Source: Paenibacillus silvisoli (GTDB lineage Bacteria; Bacillota; Bacilli; Paenibacillales; Paenibacillaceae). From it: DNA of 55,000 nucleotides. Of this stretch, positions 36,870 through 44,272 are shown one piece after another. The notes under the pieces were generated by a model. That model was not told the DNA's origin. It saw only the letters and a list, made by a program, of their open reading frames with translations, and ran no database searches. The position numbers and the translations under genes are program-made. The stretch is taken from NCBI RefSeq assembly GCF_030866765.1, contig NZ_CP133017.1:1085001-1140000 (forward strand), written 5' to 3'. Within the stretch, counting starts at the first letter, position 1; the number at the start of each line of letters is the position of its first letter.

Positions 36870-37331
36870 ATGGCCATTGACCATACGGATGAGGCAGTAG
36901 TGGATAGCCCGGCTGCGGAGCCGAGCTTGGAGGAATTGAAGAAGGCGGCTGGACGTTCGGCGAACTGGCGCGAGCGTCTGCGCGCGGTGGAGGAGCTTGG
37001 CAAGCGGGGCGGCGATGAAGCCGTGGCGCTGCTGTCGGGGATCGTGAAACACGACGCCGTGCATCAAGTGCAGAAAGCGGCTTATCGGATGCTGCAGGAA
37101 CTGGCCGTGGATGCGCAGCAGCCGGTGCGCAAGACCGGCGAGCTCGTGAAGGGCTTGAACAAGATTCTCGTGCGCATTAAGAAAAGCTTGCCGGAGGGAC
37201 ACACGTTCGCGGAGTTCAAGGAGAAGCTGCAGAAGATGAGATCCGACGTGTACGATATTTACGAAGGCGATAAGGAAGCGGAATTCGACGAGTGGCTCGA
37301 GCGCACGTGGGCTTCCTTGTCGAGAAGGTAG
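36870..37331 (+). CDS. HEAT-repeat-like small protein
   Basis: About 153 residues. An acidic N-terminus, then a helical repeat segment typical of HEAT proteins (WRERLRAVEELGKRGGDEAVALLSGIV with HQVQKAAYRMLQEL), then a charged C-terminal helix region. No catalytic motif. Probably a soluble scaffold protein; the function is unknown. The ATG at 36870 is chosen because AAGGAG stands eleven bases upstream, while the TTG at 36861 would be too close. It lies 47 bases after the regulator gene and is followed by a tiny basic protein gene. Confidence 0.75.
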   Translation: MAIDHTDEAVVDSPAAEPSLEELKKAAGRSANWRERLRAVEELGKRGGDEAVALLSGIVKHDAVHQVQKAAYRMLQELAVDAQQPVRKTGELVKGLNKILVRIKKSLPEGHTFAEFKEKLQKMRSDVYDIYEGDKEAEFDEWLERTWASLSRR

Positions 37332-37338
37332 GACGAGG

Positions 37339-37479
37339 ATGGCGAAGAGCAAGGGCGGCACGGGCCGGGGAACGGACAAGAAAGGCTGGAACCGCTGGCA
37401 AGCCGCCGAGAACCGAAAGAAGAGCGCGCCTAAGCCGTATAAGAGCAAGGGGACGAAGAAGCCTACGGAAAGTTCGTAG
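37339..37479 (+). CDS. Small basic protein (DUF3934-like)
   Basis: 46 residues, highly basic, Gly- and Lys-rich, with the central motif KKGWNRWQA and ending KSKGTKKPTESS. From memory it resembles the DUF3934 family of tiny Bacillales proteins of unknown role. The basic composition suggests nucleic-acid contact, which is inference. It begins seven bases after the HEAT-like gene stop, so it is probably cotranscribed. GGACGAGG is the only RBS-like sequence. Confidence 0.65.
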   Translation: MAKSKGGTGRGTDKKGWNRWQAAENRKKSAPKPYKSKGTKKPTESS

Positions 37480-37549
37480 GCTGGTGCCGCGTGTGCAGGT
37501 TTGCGTAAGCCCGCCGCCAACGCGCGCGTTTGCGCTGCGGCTACGCAAG

Positions 37550-37734
37550 CTAACGAATCGCAGCGACGGTATTTGCCGCGAATCGGCTTCATAGCGGGTC
37601 TAACGAACTCCAGAAGCGTTATTTCGCTGAAAAAGGCCGGTTTGCTGGCGTTTCGGCGGGAATAGCGTCTCTGGAATTCGTTAGCTTCGCGCAGAGGCCG
37701 ATTTTGGCCAAATAAGCACGCTGGAGTTCGTTAG
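37550..37734. repeat. Four-box CTAACG element B
   Basis: Direct boxes CTAACGAATCGCAG (37550) and CTAACGAACTCCAG (37600); inverted boxes CTGGAATTCGTTAG (ending 37684) and CTGGAGTTCGTTAG (ending 37734). Box edges lie at offsets 0, 50, 134 and 184. The inner box sequence AACTCCAG replaces the GTTGCCAC of elements A and C, yet remains complementary between direct and inverted boxes. A palindrome-rich stretch (37502-37548, with AACGCGCGCGTT inside) directly precedes it. Confidence 0.83.
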
Positions 37735-37763
37735 AGCTGCCGGCCCGCGCGCCGAACAAAAAG

Positions 37764-37796
37764 GAAAGCCGTTCATGGTAACCATGAACGGCTTTT
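37764..37796. repeat. 33-bp palindromic target duplication, left copy
   Basis: A near-perfect DNA palindrome with 15-bp arms AAAGCCGTTCATGGT and ACCATGAACGGCTTT around one base, directly abutting the left end of the IS. The same 33 bp recur at the right end (39354-39386). It was probably the single transcription terminator of this convergent region before insertion. Confidence 0.88.
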
Positions 37797-39353
37797 CAGG
37801 CTGTCGAGAAAGTCTCGACAGCCTTTCTTATACTTATATATTTTAAGACATCACCGCGTTAATGTTGTATAATATAACTGACAATAATTGAACGGTAGGT
37901 GTCATTCATGCTGCGACCTAATCGGGAAAAGCAACAGAATTACGAACTGGTCTCCATCGAGGATTTAGTTCCCGCTGATCATTTGCTTCGCAAAATTGAC
38001 AAGTACATTGACTTCTCTTTCATTGATGAAAGGGTTCGTCATCTCTACTCGCAAGATAACGGTCGACCTGCCATCGATCCATTGGTTCTCTTCAAGATGA
38101 TCTTTCTCGGGTACTTTTACGGCATTCGTTCTGAACGCCAGCTCGAACGTGATATTCAAACCAACCTGGCTTACCGTTGGTTTCTTGGACTTGGCTTAGC
38201 TGACCGCGTTCCTGATCACACAACGATTAGCTGGAACCGTCGTACGCGGTTTAAGGACACGACTGTTTTCCAAGATATTTTTGATGAGATTGTGCTGCAG
38301 GCTATCTCACACCGCATGGTTGGCGGCCGAGTCCTTATTTCGGATTCGACGCATCTGAAGGCTAATGCAAATAAACATAAGTACACCAAAGAACAAGTGA
38401 AGCAAAACACGCGCGATTATCTCGACGAATTAAACGCTGCGGTCGAGACGGACCGAAAAGCACAAGGAAAAAAGCTCTAAAACCGCGAGAGGAGGTGAAC
38501 GAAGACAAAGAGGTTAAGGTTAGCACGACTGACCCTGATAGTGGCTACATGGTGCGAGAAGGCAAACCGGAGGGTTTCTTCTACTTAGATCACCGTACCG
38601 TCGATGTGAAGTACAACTTGATTACCGATGTCTTCGTCACCGCAGGAAACGTTCATGATTCCGTTCCTTATCTGAGCCGTCTTGATCGTCAACGAGAACG
38701 TTTTGGTTTCGGAGTAGAAGCAGTTGCCTTGGATTCCGGCTATTTAACAACCCCGATATGCAAAGGACTGCAAGACCGCAAGATCTTTGGTGTGATTGCA
38801 CATCGTCGTTTTCATCCTACGCAAGGTCTTTTCCACAAATGGGAGTTTACGTACAATGCGGAGCAAGATGTGTATGTGTGCCCGCAAAAGCAGGAGTTGC
38901 CTTACCGAACGACGGATCGTCACGGTTACCGGCATTACGCGTCAGACCCTAAACTATGTGCTATATGCCCGATGCTTGAGCACTGTACTCGCTCCAAGAA
39001 CCATCGCAAGCTCGTAACACGACATATTTGGGAGGACAGCAAGGAACAGGTGCGACAAAACCGGTTAACGAAATCCGGTAAAGGGCTCTACCGAAAACGA
39101 AAAGAAACGATTGAGCGAAGCTTCGCGGACGCTAAACAGCTCCATGGGTTTCGCTATTGCCGTTTGCGGGGACTGCGGAATGTGATGGAGCAAGCGCTCA
39201 TGACCGCAGCCGTGCAGAACATGAAAAAGATCGCCTTCCATCTGGATAGGAAGGCGAAGGAGGGTTAGGCCTCCCTTAACACCTCGAAGCACTACCCCAA
39301 AAACAAAGAGAAACCCAACGTTTTGAAAAAAACGTGGGTTTCTCTACAGCCTG
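37797..39353 (+). mobile_element. IS1182-family-like insertion sequence
   Basis: 1557 bp bounded by terminal inverted repeats CAGGCTGTCGAGAAA (left) and, read inward, CAGGCTGTAGAGAAA (right): 14 of 15 identical. It carries a DDE transposase in two overlapping frames. The left end is itself a hairpin (CAGGCTGTCGAGA with TCTCGACAGCCT), which blocks read-in transcription, and a terminator-like hairpin (GAGAAACCCA with TGGGTTTCTC) closes the right end. A promoter-like AAGACA-17-TATAAT lies at 37845-37873. It is flanked by 33-bp direct repeats. Confidence 0.9.
37908..39268 (+). CDS. IS1182-type transposase, two frames joined by a -1 slippery site
   Basis: The first frame (37908-38480, 190 residues, start MLRPNREKQQ) carries the N-terminal DUF772 region and the first catalytic Asp (LISDSTHLKANANK). 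The second frame (to 39268) carries the second Asp (VALDSGYLTT), a Cys cluster (CAICPMLEHC) and the catalytic Glu (KETIERSFADAKQLHG). Codons around 38468-38474 read A AAA AAG in the zero frame, a canonical -1 slippery heptamer, and the TAA follows one codon later. A -1 shift gives a 453-residue protein of normal length, reading QGKKALKPREEVNED across the joint. Either programmed frameshifting or an inactivating one-base change could explain this; the exact heptamer favours the former. Confidence 0.85.
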
Positions 39354-39386
39354 GAAAGCCGTTCATGGTAACCATGAACGGCTTTT
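39354..39386. repeat. 33-bp palindromic target duplication, right copy
   Basis: Identical over 33 bp to 37764-37796. After removal of the IS and one copy, elements B and C would stand on either side of this palindrome in one short convergent intergenic region. Confidence 0.88.
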
Positions 39387-39425
39387 CTAGTTTGTGCACG
39401 CGAGCAGAGAGCGCCCTTGAATATT

Positions 39426-39610
39426 CTAACGGTTGCTGCAGCGCTTATTTGCGTCATAACAGCGCTTTTTGAAATCTAACGGTTGCCACAGAGCCTACTT
39501 GACCTCAAACGGATCAAATCGCTGCCTAAATCGCATAATAGCCGCTCTGACAACCGTTACAATTTCAAAAGAGCCAATTAAGGCGAAATAGCCTCCGTGG
39601 CAACCGTTAG
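39426..39610. repeat. Four-box CTAACG element C
   Basis: Direct boxes CTAACGGTTGCTGCAG (39426) and CTAACGGTTGCCACAG (39476); inverted boxes CTGACAACCGTTAC (ending 39560) and GTGGCAACCGTTAG (ending 39610). Box edges lie at offsets 0, 50, 134 and 184. It shares long identical runs with element A nine kilobases away, for example AATAGCCTCCGTGGCAACCG in the last box. It lies just beyond the 3' end of the AraC regulator gene. Confidence 0.85.
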
Positions 39611-39676
39611 CCTGCGGGTATGCGCGGCAAGGCAAGCATCCGGACTCGCGATTGCCCCGTTCTAGCACTGCCAACG

Positions 39677-40597
39677 CTACAGCACCCGCGACAGCTTGCG
39701 GTACATGCTCGGCGACAGCCCCTCCTGCTTGCTGAACTGGCGGCTGAAGTAATGGATATCGGGGCAGCCGATCCGCTCGCCGACCTCTTCCACCGACAGG
39801 TCGGTCTCGCGCAGCAGCCGCCGCGCCTCGCGATGCCGAATCGCGCGCACATATTCGCCGGGCGGCTGGCCCGCGACCTGCTTGAAAAGCTTCGCCGCAT
39901 GGTCCTCGTTCATGGACAGCGCTTCGGCCAGACGCTTGCTGTTCCAGGACTCCGCGGGCGAAGCCTCCATTTTCTTCATCAGCGCAAGCAGCCGCTGGCC
40001 GTGCACCGTGTCCGCCGCCCGCTGATGAATCGACGACCGCGCGCGCTGCAGCTGCGACAAAATATGCAGCATGATCGCTTTACAAGCCAGCTCGTAGCCA
40101 ACAGGACGCGCCGTAAACTCCTCGACCAGCTGCTCCATAAGCTGGACGCACGCATGGGAAGGCGTATAGATCACCTGCTCGGAGAGCGGGGGAAAGGTCT
40201 CGTTCGCGGCTTCGCGGCAAAATTTCTCCGGCAGCGGGTTCGCCTCGTTCACGACCATATCCTCATCCGACCCGACCTCCAGCTCGTCGAAATAATCGAA
40301 ATGAATGCCGAGAAACTGCGTCGCCGGTCCGGTAACGACTTCGTTCTGGTGATAAACGCCAGCGGGCAAATAGATGAGTTGGCCGCTCTTAATCGCGTGC
40401 CGAACGCCATCGATTGTCGTCGCCGCTTCTCCCTGAGCCACATACAAAATCTCATAGTCATACAGCCTGCGCCGCGGCAGCCTACCCGGCGGCAAGCTCT
40501 GATGCTGGGCATAATGGATGCTCGGCGACCACTCGCGATACGGGACATTGGCAAGCTGGCGCTTACCCTGGACCTGCTTTTGCTCCATTGACTCCAT
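39677..40597 (-). CDS. AraC-family transcriptional regulator with cupin sensor domain
   Basis: 306 residues. The N-terminal cupin-like arm (DYEILYVAQGEAATTIDG, IYLPAGVYHQNEV) probably binds a sugar. The C-terminal AraC double helix-turn-helix includes NSKRLAEALSMNEDHAAKLF, then IGCPDIHYFSRQFSKQEGLSPSMYR. The ATG at 40597 has GAGGAAGGATC just upstream and is preferred over the ATG at 40621. It is divergent from the isomerase-oxidoreductase pair, so it is the likely regulator of those genes. Confidence 0.9.
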   Translation of the reverse strand: MESMEQKQVQGKRQLANVPYREWSPSIHYAQHQSLPPGRLPRRRLYDYEILYVAQGEAATTIDGVRHAIKSGQLIYLPAGVYHQNEVVTGPATQFLGIHFDYFDELEVGSDEDMVVNEANPLPEKFCREAANETFPPLSEQVIYTPSHACVQLMEQLVEEFTARPVGYELACKAIMLHILSQLQRARSSIHQRAADTVHGQRLLALMKKMEASPAESWNSKRLAEALSMNEDHAAKLFKQVAGQPPGEYVRAIRHREARRLLRETDLSVEEVGERIGCPDIHYFSRQFSKQEGLSPSMYRKLSRVL

Positions 40598-40695
40598 CGA
40601 TCCTTCCTCGCTCTGCCTCATCGGCTGTAAATCCCGGAAAAGGTCAAATTAAACCTGATTCCGCTAAATATTTTCAACTGATATTCCACTATAAT

Positions 40696-40724
40696 TTGAT
40701 TATTACCGTTAGTTTCATTATAAA
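40696..40724 (+). promoter_or_regulatory. Promoter of the isomerase-oxidoreductase operon
   Basis: -35 TTGATT (40696-40701), a 17-base spacer and -10 TATAAA (40719-40724), 60 bases before the isomerase start, in the divergent gap shared with the AraC-type regulator. Confidence 0.65.
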
Positions 40725-40783
40725 CGATCACTTTGTACCAATAAACAGGAAAAACACAAATCGCCAACAAGGAGGCAACCCCA

Positions 40784-41629
40784 ATGAAAAAAGGGATTAA
40801 CATTTGGTCGTTTCCGCAAGGAACGACGATCGCGGAGAGCATCCGCATCGCGAAGGACGCAGGCTTCGAAGGCATTGAGCTGGCGCTGAACGAAACGGGC
40901 GAGCTGAGCCTTGAAGCGTCGGAGCAGGAGATCCGAGACATTAAAGCGCGCCTTGAAGAGGCGCAGCTGGAGATCGCCGGACTTGCGACCGGCTTGTACT
41001 GGTCGTACTCCATGACGAGCGACTCCGAGGCAACCCGCACGAAGGCGATGGACATTACCCGCAAACAGCTGGAGCTGGCGGCTAACTTCGGCGTCGACGC
41101 GATCTTGGTCATCCCGGGAGCAGTTGGCGTGGACTTCATTCCGGGCAGCGAAGTCGTCGACTATGACCGCGCATACGACCGGGCGCTGGCTTGCATCTCC
41201 GAGCTGGCTTCCGACGCCAAGGCGGCAGGCGTTTCGATCGCGCTCGAGAACGTATGGAACAAGTTCCTGCTGTCGCCGCTTGAGCTGCGGACGTTCATCG
41301 ATACGGTGAACTCCGAGTTTGTCGGGTCCTATTTTGACGTCGGCAACGTTGTGCACAGCGGTTATCCGGAGCAGTGGATCCGCATTTTGGACAAGCGCAT
41401 CAAGAAGGTGCATTTCAAGGATTACCGCAGAGAAGCGGGCGGCCTGTATGGCTTCGTCGATCTGCTGGCAGGCGACGTGAATTACCCGGCGGTAGTCGAA
41501 GCGCTTCGCTCGATCGGCTACAACAACTATGTCATCGGCGAGATGATTCCGGGCTATACGCATCACGGCAAGCAAATCATTTACAACACTTCCCGCGCCA
41601 TGGATGCGATCCTTGGGCGAATCGAATAA
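40784..41629 (+). CDS. Sugar phosphate isomerase/epimerase (AP endonuclease 2 fold)
   Basis: 281 residues, a TIM barrel of the xylose-isomerase-like superfamily. Metal-ligand positions are suggested by the glutamate in SIALENVWNKF, the aspartate in GSYFDVGNVVHSGY, the histidine in KKVHFKDYRR and the glutamate in YVIGEMIPGY. Relatives epimerise keto-sugars or sugar phosphates. The substrate is not evident. AAGGAGG is the RBS. It is followed 15 bases later by a Gfo/Idh/MocA oxidoreductase, a common pair in catabolism of uncommon sugars or inositols. Confidence 0.88.
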   Translation: MKKGINIWSFPQGTTIAESIRIAKDAGFEGIELALNETGELSLEASEQEIRDIKARLEEAQLEIAGLATGLYWSYSMTSDSEATRTKAMDITRKQLELAANFGVDAILVIPGAVGVDFIPGSEVVDYDRAYDRALACISELASDAKAAGVSIALENVWNKFLLSPLELRTFIDTVNSEFVGSYFDVGNVVHSGYPEQWIRILDKRIKKVHFKDYRREAGGLYGFVDLLAGDVNYPAVVEALRSIGYNNYVIGEMIPGYTHHGKQIIYNTSRAMDAILGRIE

Positions 41630-41644
41630 CGAGGAGGCGGCAGC

Positions 41645-42655
41645 ATGATTAAAGTAGGCTTGATCGGCTTCGGCTTTATGGGCCGGATGCATTTTGACAA
41701 CTATGTCCGTTTGATGAAGGAAGGCTATCCGGTCGAGCTGAAGGCGATTTGCGACGTGCAGATCGAGGAGCTCAAGAACGGTACGGCAATCGGCAATATC
41801 GCGACGAACCAGGAAACGTACGATCTCAGCCCGTTCAATCTGTACTCGGCCATCGAGGATATGATCGCGAACGAAGAGCTGGATATGATCGATATTACGC
41901 TGCCGACGGGACTTCACGCGCAAATTACGTGCAGCATGCTGGAGAAAGGCTACCACGTGCTGTGCGAGAAGCCGATTGCGCGGACGGCGGAGCAGGCATG
42001 GCAAATGGTGGAAACCGCGAACCAGACGGGCAAAAAGCTCATGATCGGCCAATGTCTGCGCTTCTGGCCCGCATATGAATACGCCAAAGCATGCATCGAG
42101 GACGGCCGCTTCGGCAAGCCGCTCGGCGGTTCCTTCTTCCGCGGCTCGGGCCTGCCCGCGCCATGGTTCCGTGACGGCAGCCTGAGCGGCGGCTGTCTGA
42201 TGGATATGCACATTCATGACACGGATATGGTGCACTGGCTGTTCGGCATGCCGGATAAAGTGTCGACGATGGCGCGCAACGTCCTTCCGGGCAGCGGCTA
42301 CGATATCGTGTCGACGCACTATGTGTACGACAACGGTCTCGTGCTGAACGCGCAAGCGGACTGGACGCTGCAGGGCGATTTTGGCTTCGAAATGTCGTAC
42401 CGGATCAATTTCGAGGGCGGCAACCTGATCTTCGCGGGGAACCAAGTGAAGGTGAATCCGAATGATGCGCCGGGCTTTATCGCGGAGCTGTCGGACGACA
42501 TGGGCTACTACTTCGAAATCCGCTCGTTCATCGAAGCGCTGGCGAACGGCACGGAATTGACGGTATGTACAGCGGAAAGCGCGGCGCGCACGCTCGATAT
42601 CATCGAAGCGGAGCAGAAATCCGCAGACAACGGCGGCGCATTCATTACGCTATAA
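41645..42655 (+). CDS. Gfo/Idh/MocA-family oxidoreductase
   Basis: 336 residues. N-terminal NAD(P)-binding Rossmann fold with GLIGFGFMGRMH, the family motif EKPIA in HVLCEKPIARTAEQAW, and an alpha/beta C-terminal domain with the catalytic-region pattern GGCLMDMHIHDTDMVHWLFG. Likely oxidises or reduces a sugar or inositol derivative made or used by the neighbouring isomerase. AGGAGG stands nine bases before the ATG. A strong bidirectional terminator follows. Confidence 0.92.
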   Translation: MIKVGLIGFGFMGRMHFDNYVRLMKEGYPVELKAICDVQIEELKNGTAIGNIATNQETYDLSPFNLYSAIEDMIANEELDMIDITLPTGLHAQITCSMLEKGYHVLCEKPIARTAEQAWQMVETANQTGKKLMIGQCLRFWPAYEYAKACIEDGRFGKPLGGSFFRGSGLPAPWFRDGSLSGGCLMDMHIHDTDMVHWLFGMPDKVSTMARNVLPGSGYDIVSTHYVYDNGLVLNAQADWTLQGDFGFEMSYRINFEGGNLIFAGNQVKVNPNDAPGFIAELSDDMGYYFEIRSFIEALANGTELTVCTAESAARTLDIIEAEQKSADNGGAFITL

Positions 42656-42659
42656 AATA

Positions 42660-42698
42660 AAAACAGCCGCATCCTCTTCGCGAGGGTGCGGCTGTTTT
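42660..42698. terminator. Bidirectional terminator
   Basis: AAAACAGCCGCA pairs with TGCGGCTGTTTT, with inner CTC/GAG, between the stop of the oxidoreductase gene and the stop of the convergent GNAT gene. The A and T ends suit termination in both directions. Confidence 0.88.
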
Positions 42699-42703
42699 CC
42701 TAT

Positions 42704-43150
42704 TTATCCGATCGAATAGTTGACCCAATCGCCTTGAACGCCGCCCATCTTGTCGAAGAAGACTTGCGCTCTCGCGTTATCCTTCGCCGTAATCCACGAC
42801 ATGCGGGCAAAGCCGAGATCCTCGGTGTAACGCTGGCAGGCGAGGAAGAGCTGCGATTCCGCGATCGTATCCCGATACGGCTCCAAGACGAAGAGATCGT
42901 TCATGACCGTGATCCGTTCCGCCTTCATGGTGCTGTAGGTGAAGTAAAGCGTTGCGAAGCCGACAAGCTCGCCGTCCTGCAGCGCCACGAATTGTATGCC
43001 TTCATGCTTCTCCAGCAGCGTATAGATCAGCTGGCGTACCGTACGGTCGCCCGGCCAAGCTTTTCCGTAGAAGGTTACGATATAATTATGCATCAAGGCC
43101 ACCAGGCCGTTTACGTCAGAGAATTCAGCATTGCGTACTACAATTGACAT
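42704..43150 (-). CDS. GNAT-family N-acetyltransferase
   Basis: 148 residues. It has the GNAT fold, with strand VALQDGELVGFATLYFTYS, an acetyl-CoA loop region (LEPYRDTIAESQLFLACQRY, in which the usual QxxGxG/A is only partly kept) and C-terminal ITAKDNARAQVFFDKMGG. It transfers an acetyl group to an unknown amine. The ATG at 43150 is used because GGAGGAGC lies just upstream; the longer frame from 43222 has no RBS. Single gene between terminator and a divergent DJ-1-type gene. Confidence 0.9.
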   Translation of the reverse strand: MSIVVRNAEFSDVNGLVALMHNYIVTFYGKAWPGDRTVRQLIYTLLEKHEGIQFVALQDGELVGFATLYFTYSTMKAERITVMNDLFVLEPYRDTIAESQLFLACQRYTEDLGFARMSWITAKDNARAQVFFDKMGGVQGDWVNYSIG

Positions 43151-43333
43151 TCTTGCTCCTCCTTCAATGGGTCGATATGAATAATTATATGTGATGTAGT
43201 ATAAATATACAACTCTATTCATGAAAATACATTTCTACAAAATACATCAATTTACGCCCCTTTACAGAATCTTCCTTGTCCATGACAATATTGGCGAATT
43301 CAAATTTTGTCCTATTCAAGGAGCGTGCTGACG

Positions 43334-43894
43334 TTGTCCAAAAAAATTCTTATCCTTACGGGAGATGCCGCAGAATCGTTGGAGGTGTATTACCCTTATT
43401 TTCGCGTTTTGGAGGAGGGCTACGAAGCGGTTATCGCAGCACCCAGCGTGAAGACGCTGCGAACCGTCGTTCACGATTTCGAAGGCTGGGATACGTACAC
43501 CGAGAAGCCGGGCTATCAGCTGAATTCGCACGTCGCTTTTGCCGAGGTGGAGCCAGCCGCCTATGACGGCTTGATTATCCCCGGCGGCAGAGCGCCTGAA
43601 TACATCCGGCTGGACGACAACGTGAAGCGGATCGTCAGCCACTTCTTCGAGACCAACAAGCCGGTCGGCGCGATCTGCCACGCGGCGCTTATTCTTGGCG
43701 TCGTCGGCAACCGCTCCTATTTCGAAGGGCGCAGCATGACGGCGTACTCGGCTTGCCGTCCGGATGTCGAGGCGCTTGGCGCAACGTACGCGAAGGAGAC
43801 GCTCTGCGTCGACGGCAACATCGTTTCCGGGCACGCATGGCCGGATTTGCCGGACTTTATGCGGGAGTTTCTGCAGCTGGTGAAGCAGCAGTAG
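43334..43894 (+). CDS. DJ-1/PfpI family protein
   Basis: 186 residues with a class I glutamine-amidotransferase-like fold. The nucleophile elbow Cys is in GAICHAALILGV, and the preceding strand with DGLIIPGGRAPEY holds the conserved acidic and Gly residues. Relatives act as glyoxalase III or deglycase-type stress enzymes or small peptidases. The TTG start at 43334 is supported by AAGGAG ten bases upstream. It is a stand-alone gene. Confidence 0.88.
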   Translation: MSKKILILTGDAAESLEVYYPYFRVLEEGYEAVIAAPSVKTLRTVVHDFEGWDTYTEKPGYQLNSHVAFAEVEPAAYDGLIIPGGRAPEYIRLDDNVKRIVSHFFETNKPVGAICHAALILGVVGNRSYFEGRSMTAYSACRPDVEALGATYAKETLCVDGNIVSGHAWPDLPDFMREFLQLVKQQ

Positions 43895-43970
43895 AGAAGA
43901 GAGCGATTGTTCCTATTCGGCGGCCTTAGATGAAGGGAGTTTGAGGTCGCCGATGCTTTCAATTCCGGAG

Positions 43971-43984
43971 TGCAAACGGTTGCG
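43971..43984. promoter_or_regulatory. LacI/MalR-type operator-like site 1
   Basis: TGCAAACGGTTGCG, an imperfect palindrome around CG with arms GCAA and TTGC. It resembles the stronger site at 44221 and lies about 80 bases before the candidate promoter of the amylopullulanase gene. Confidence 0.4.
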
Positions 43985-44047
43985 TTTCGATGCAGCGCGG
44001 AGAGCATGCGTTGAAAAAAGACGGGCTATTTTCAATTTTGGAGATTA

Positions 44048-44076
44048 TTGACTGTAAAGCGTTTTCATAATAAGAT
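44048..44076 (+). promoter_or_regulatory. Candidate promoter of the amylopullulanase gene with cre-like overlap
   Basis: -35 TTGACT (44048-44053), a 17-base spacer, -10 TAAGAT (44071-44076). The spacer holds GTAAAGCGTTTTCA, which fits the cre consensus except at its first two bases. A leader of about 190 bases separates it from the gene. Apart from the two operator-like sites I see no other signal in the 43895-44272 gap. Confidence 0.5.
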
Positions 44077-44220
44077 AAATGCACTGTAATAGGTTGGTTT
44101 CTTAGCATTTCGCACTTATATTTCCAATTTTAATTTGTCATTGGAAAGGCTCGCATATCGCCTCCATTAATAGGGGGAATGCAGTCTTTTCCGTGGAAAA
44201 GGGGGTTTTATCGACTTTTG

Positions 44221-44234
44221 TGCAAACGTTTGCT
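44221..44234. promoter_or_regulatory. LacI/MalR-type operator-like site 2
   Basis: TGCAAACGTTTGCT contains the perfect 12-bp palindrome GCAAACGTTTGC. This core matches, from memory, the maltose repressor MalR (LacI family) operator core. It stands 39 bases before the amylopullulanase start and fits maltose- or starch-responsive control. Confidence 0.55.
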
Positions 44235-44272
44235 CATTATTTCGACAGCAGATTAATCAGGGGGGCTAGCAA

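Noticed and set aside
37899..38480. Transposase called a pseudogene because of the premature TAA
   Set aside because: An exact A_AAA_AAG heptamer in the zero frame precedes the stop and a -1 shift restores the full protein, so inactivation is not the only or best explanation.
40718..42445. 575-codon minus-strand open frame across the isomerase and oxidoreductase genes
   Set aside because: It runs antisense to two genes with recognisable family motifs and crosses their intergenic gap; no recognisable domain.
44053..44067. cre box TGTAAAGCGTTTTCA upstream of the amylopullulanase gene
   Set aside because: It is one base too long for the 14-base consensus; the best 14-base window mismatches at the first two positions, so it is noted only as cre-like within the promoter entry.
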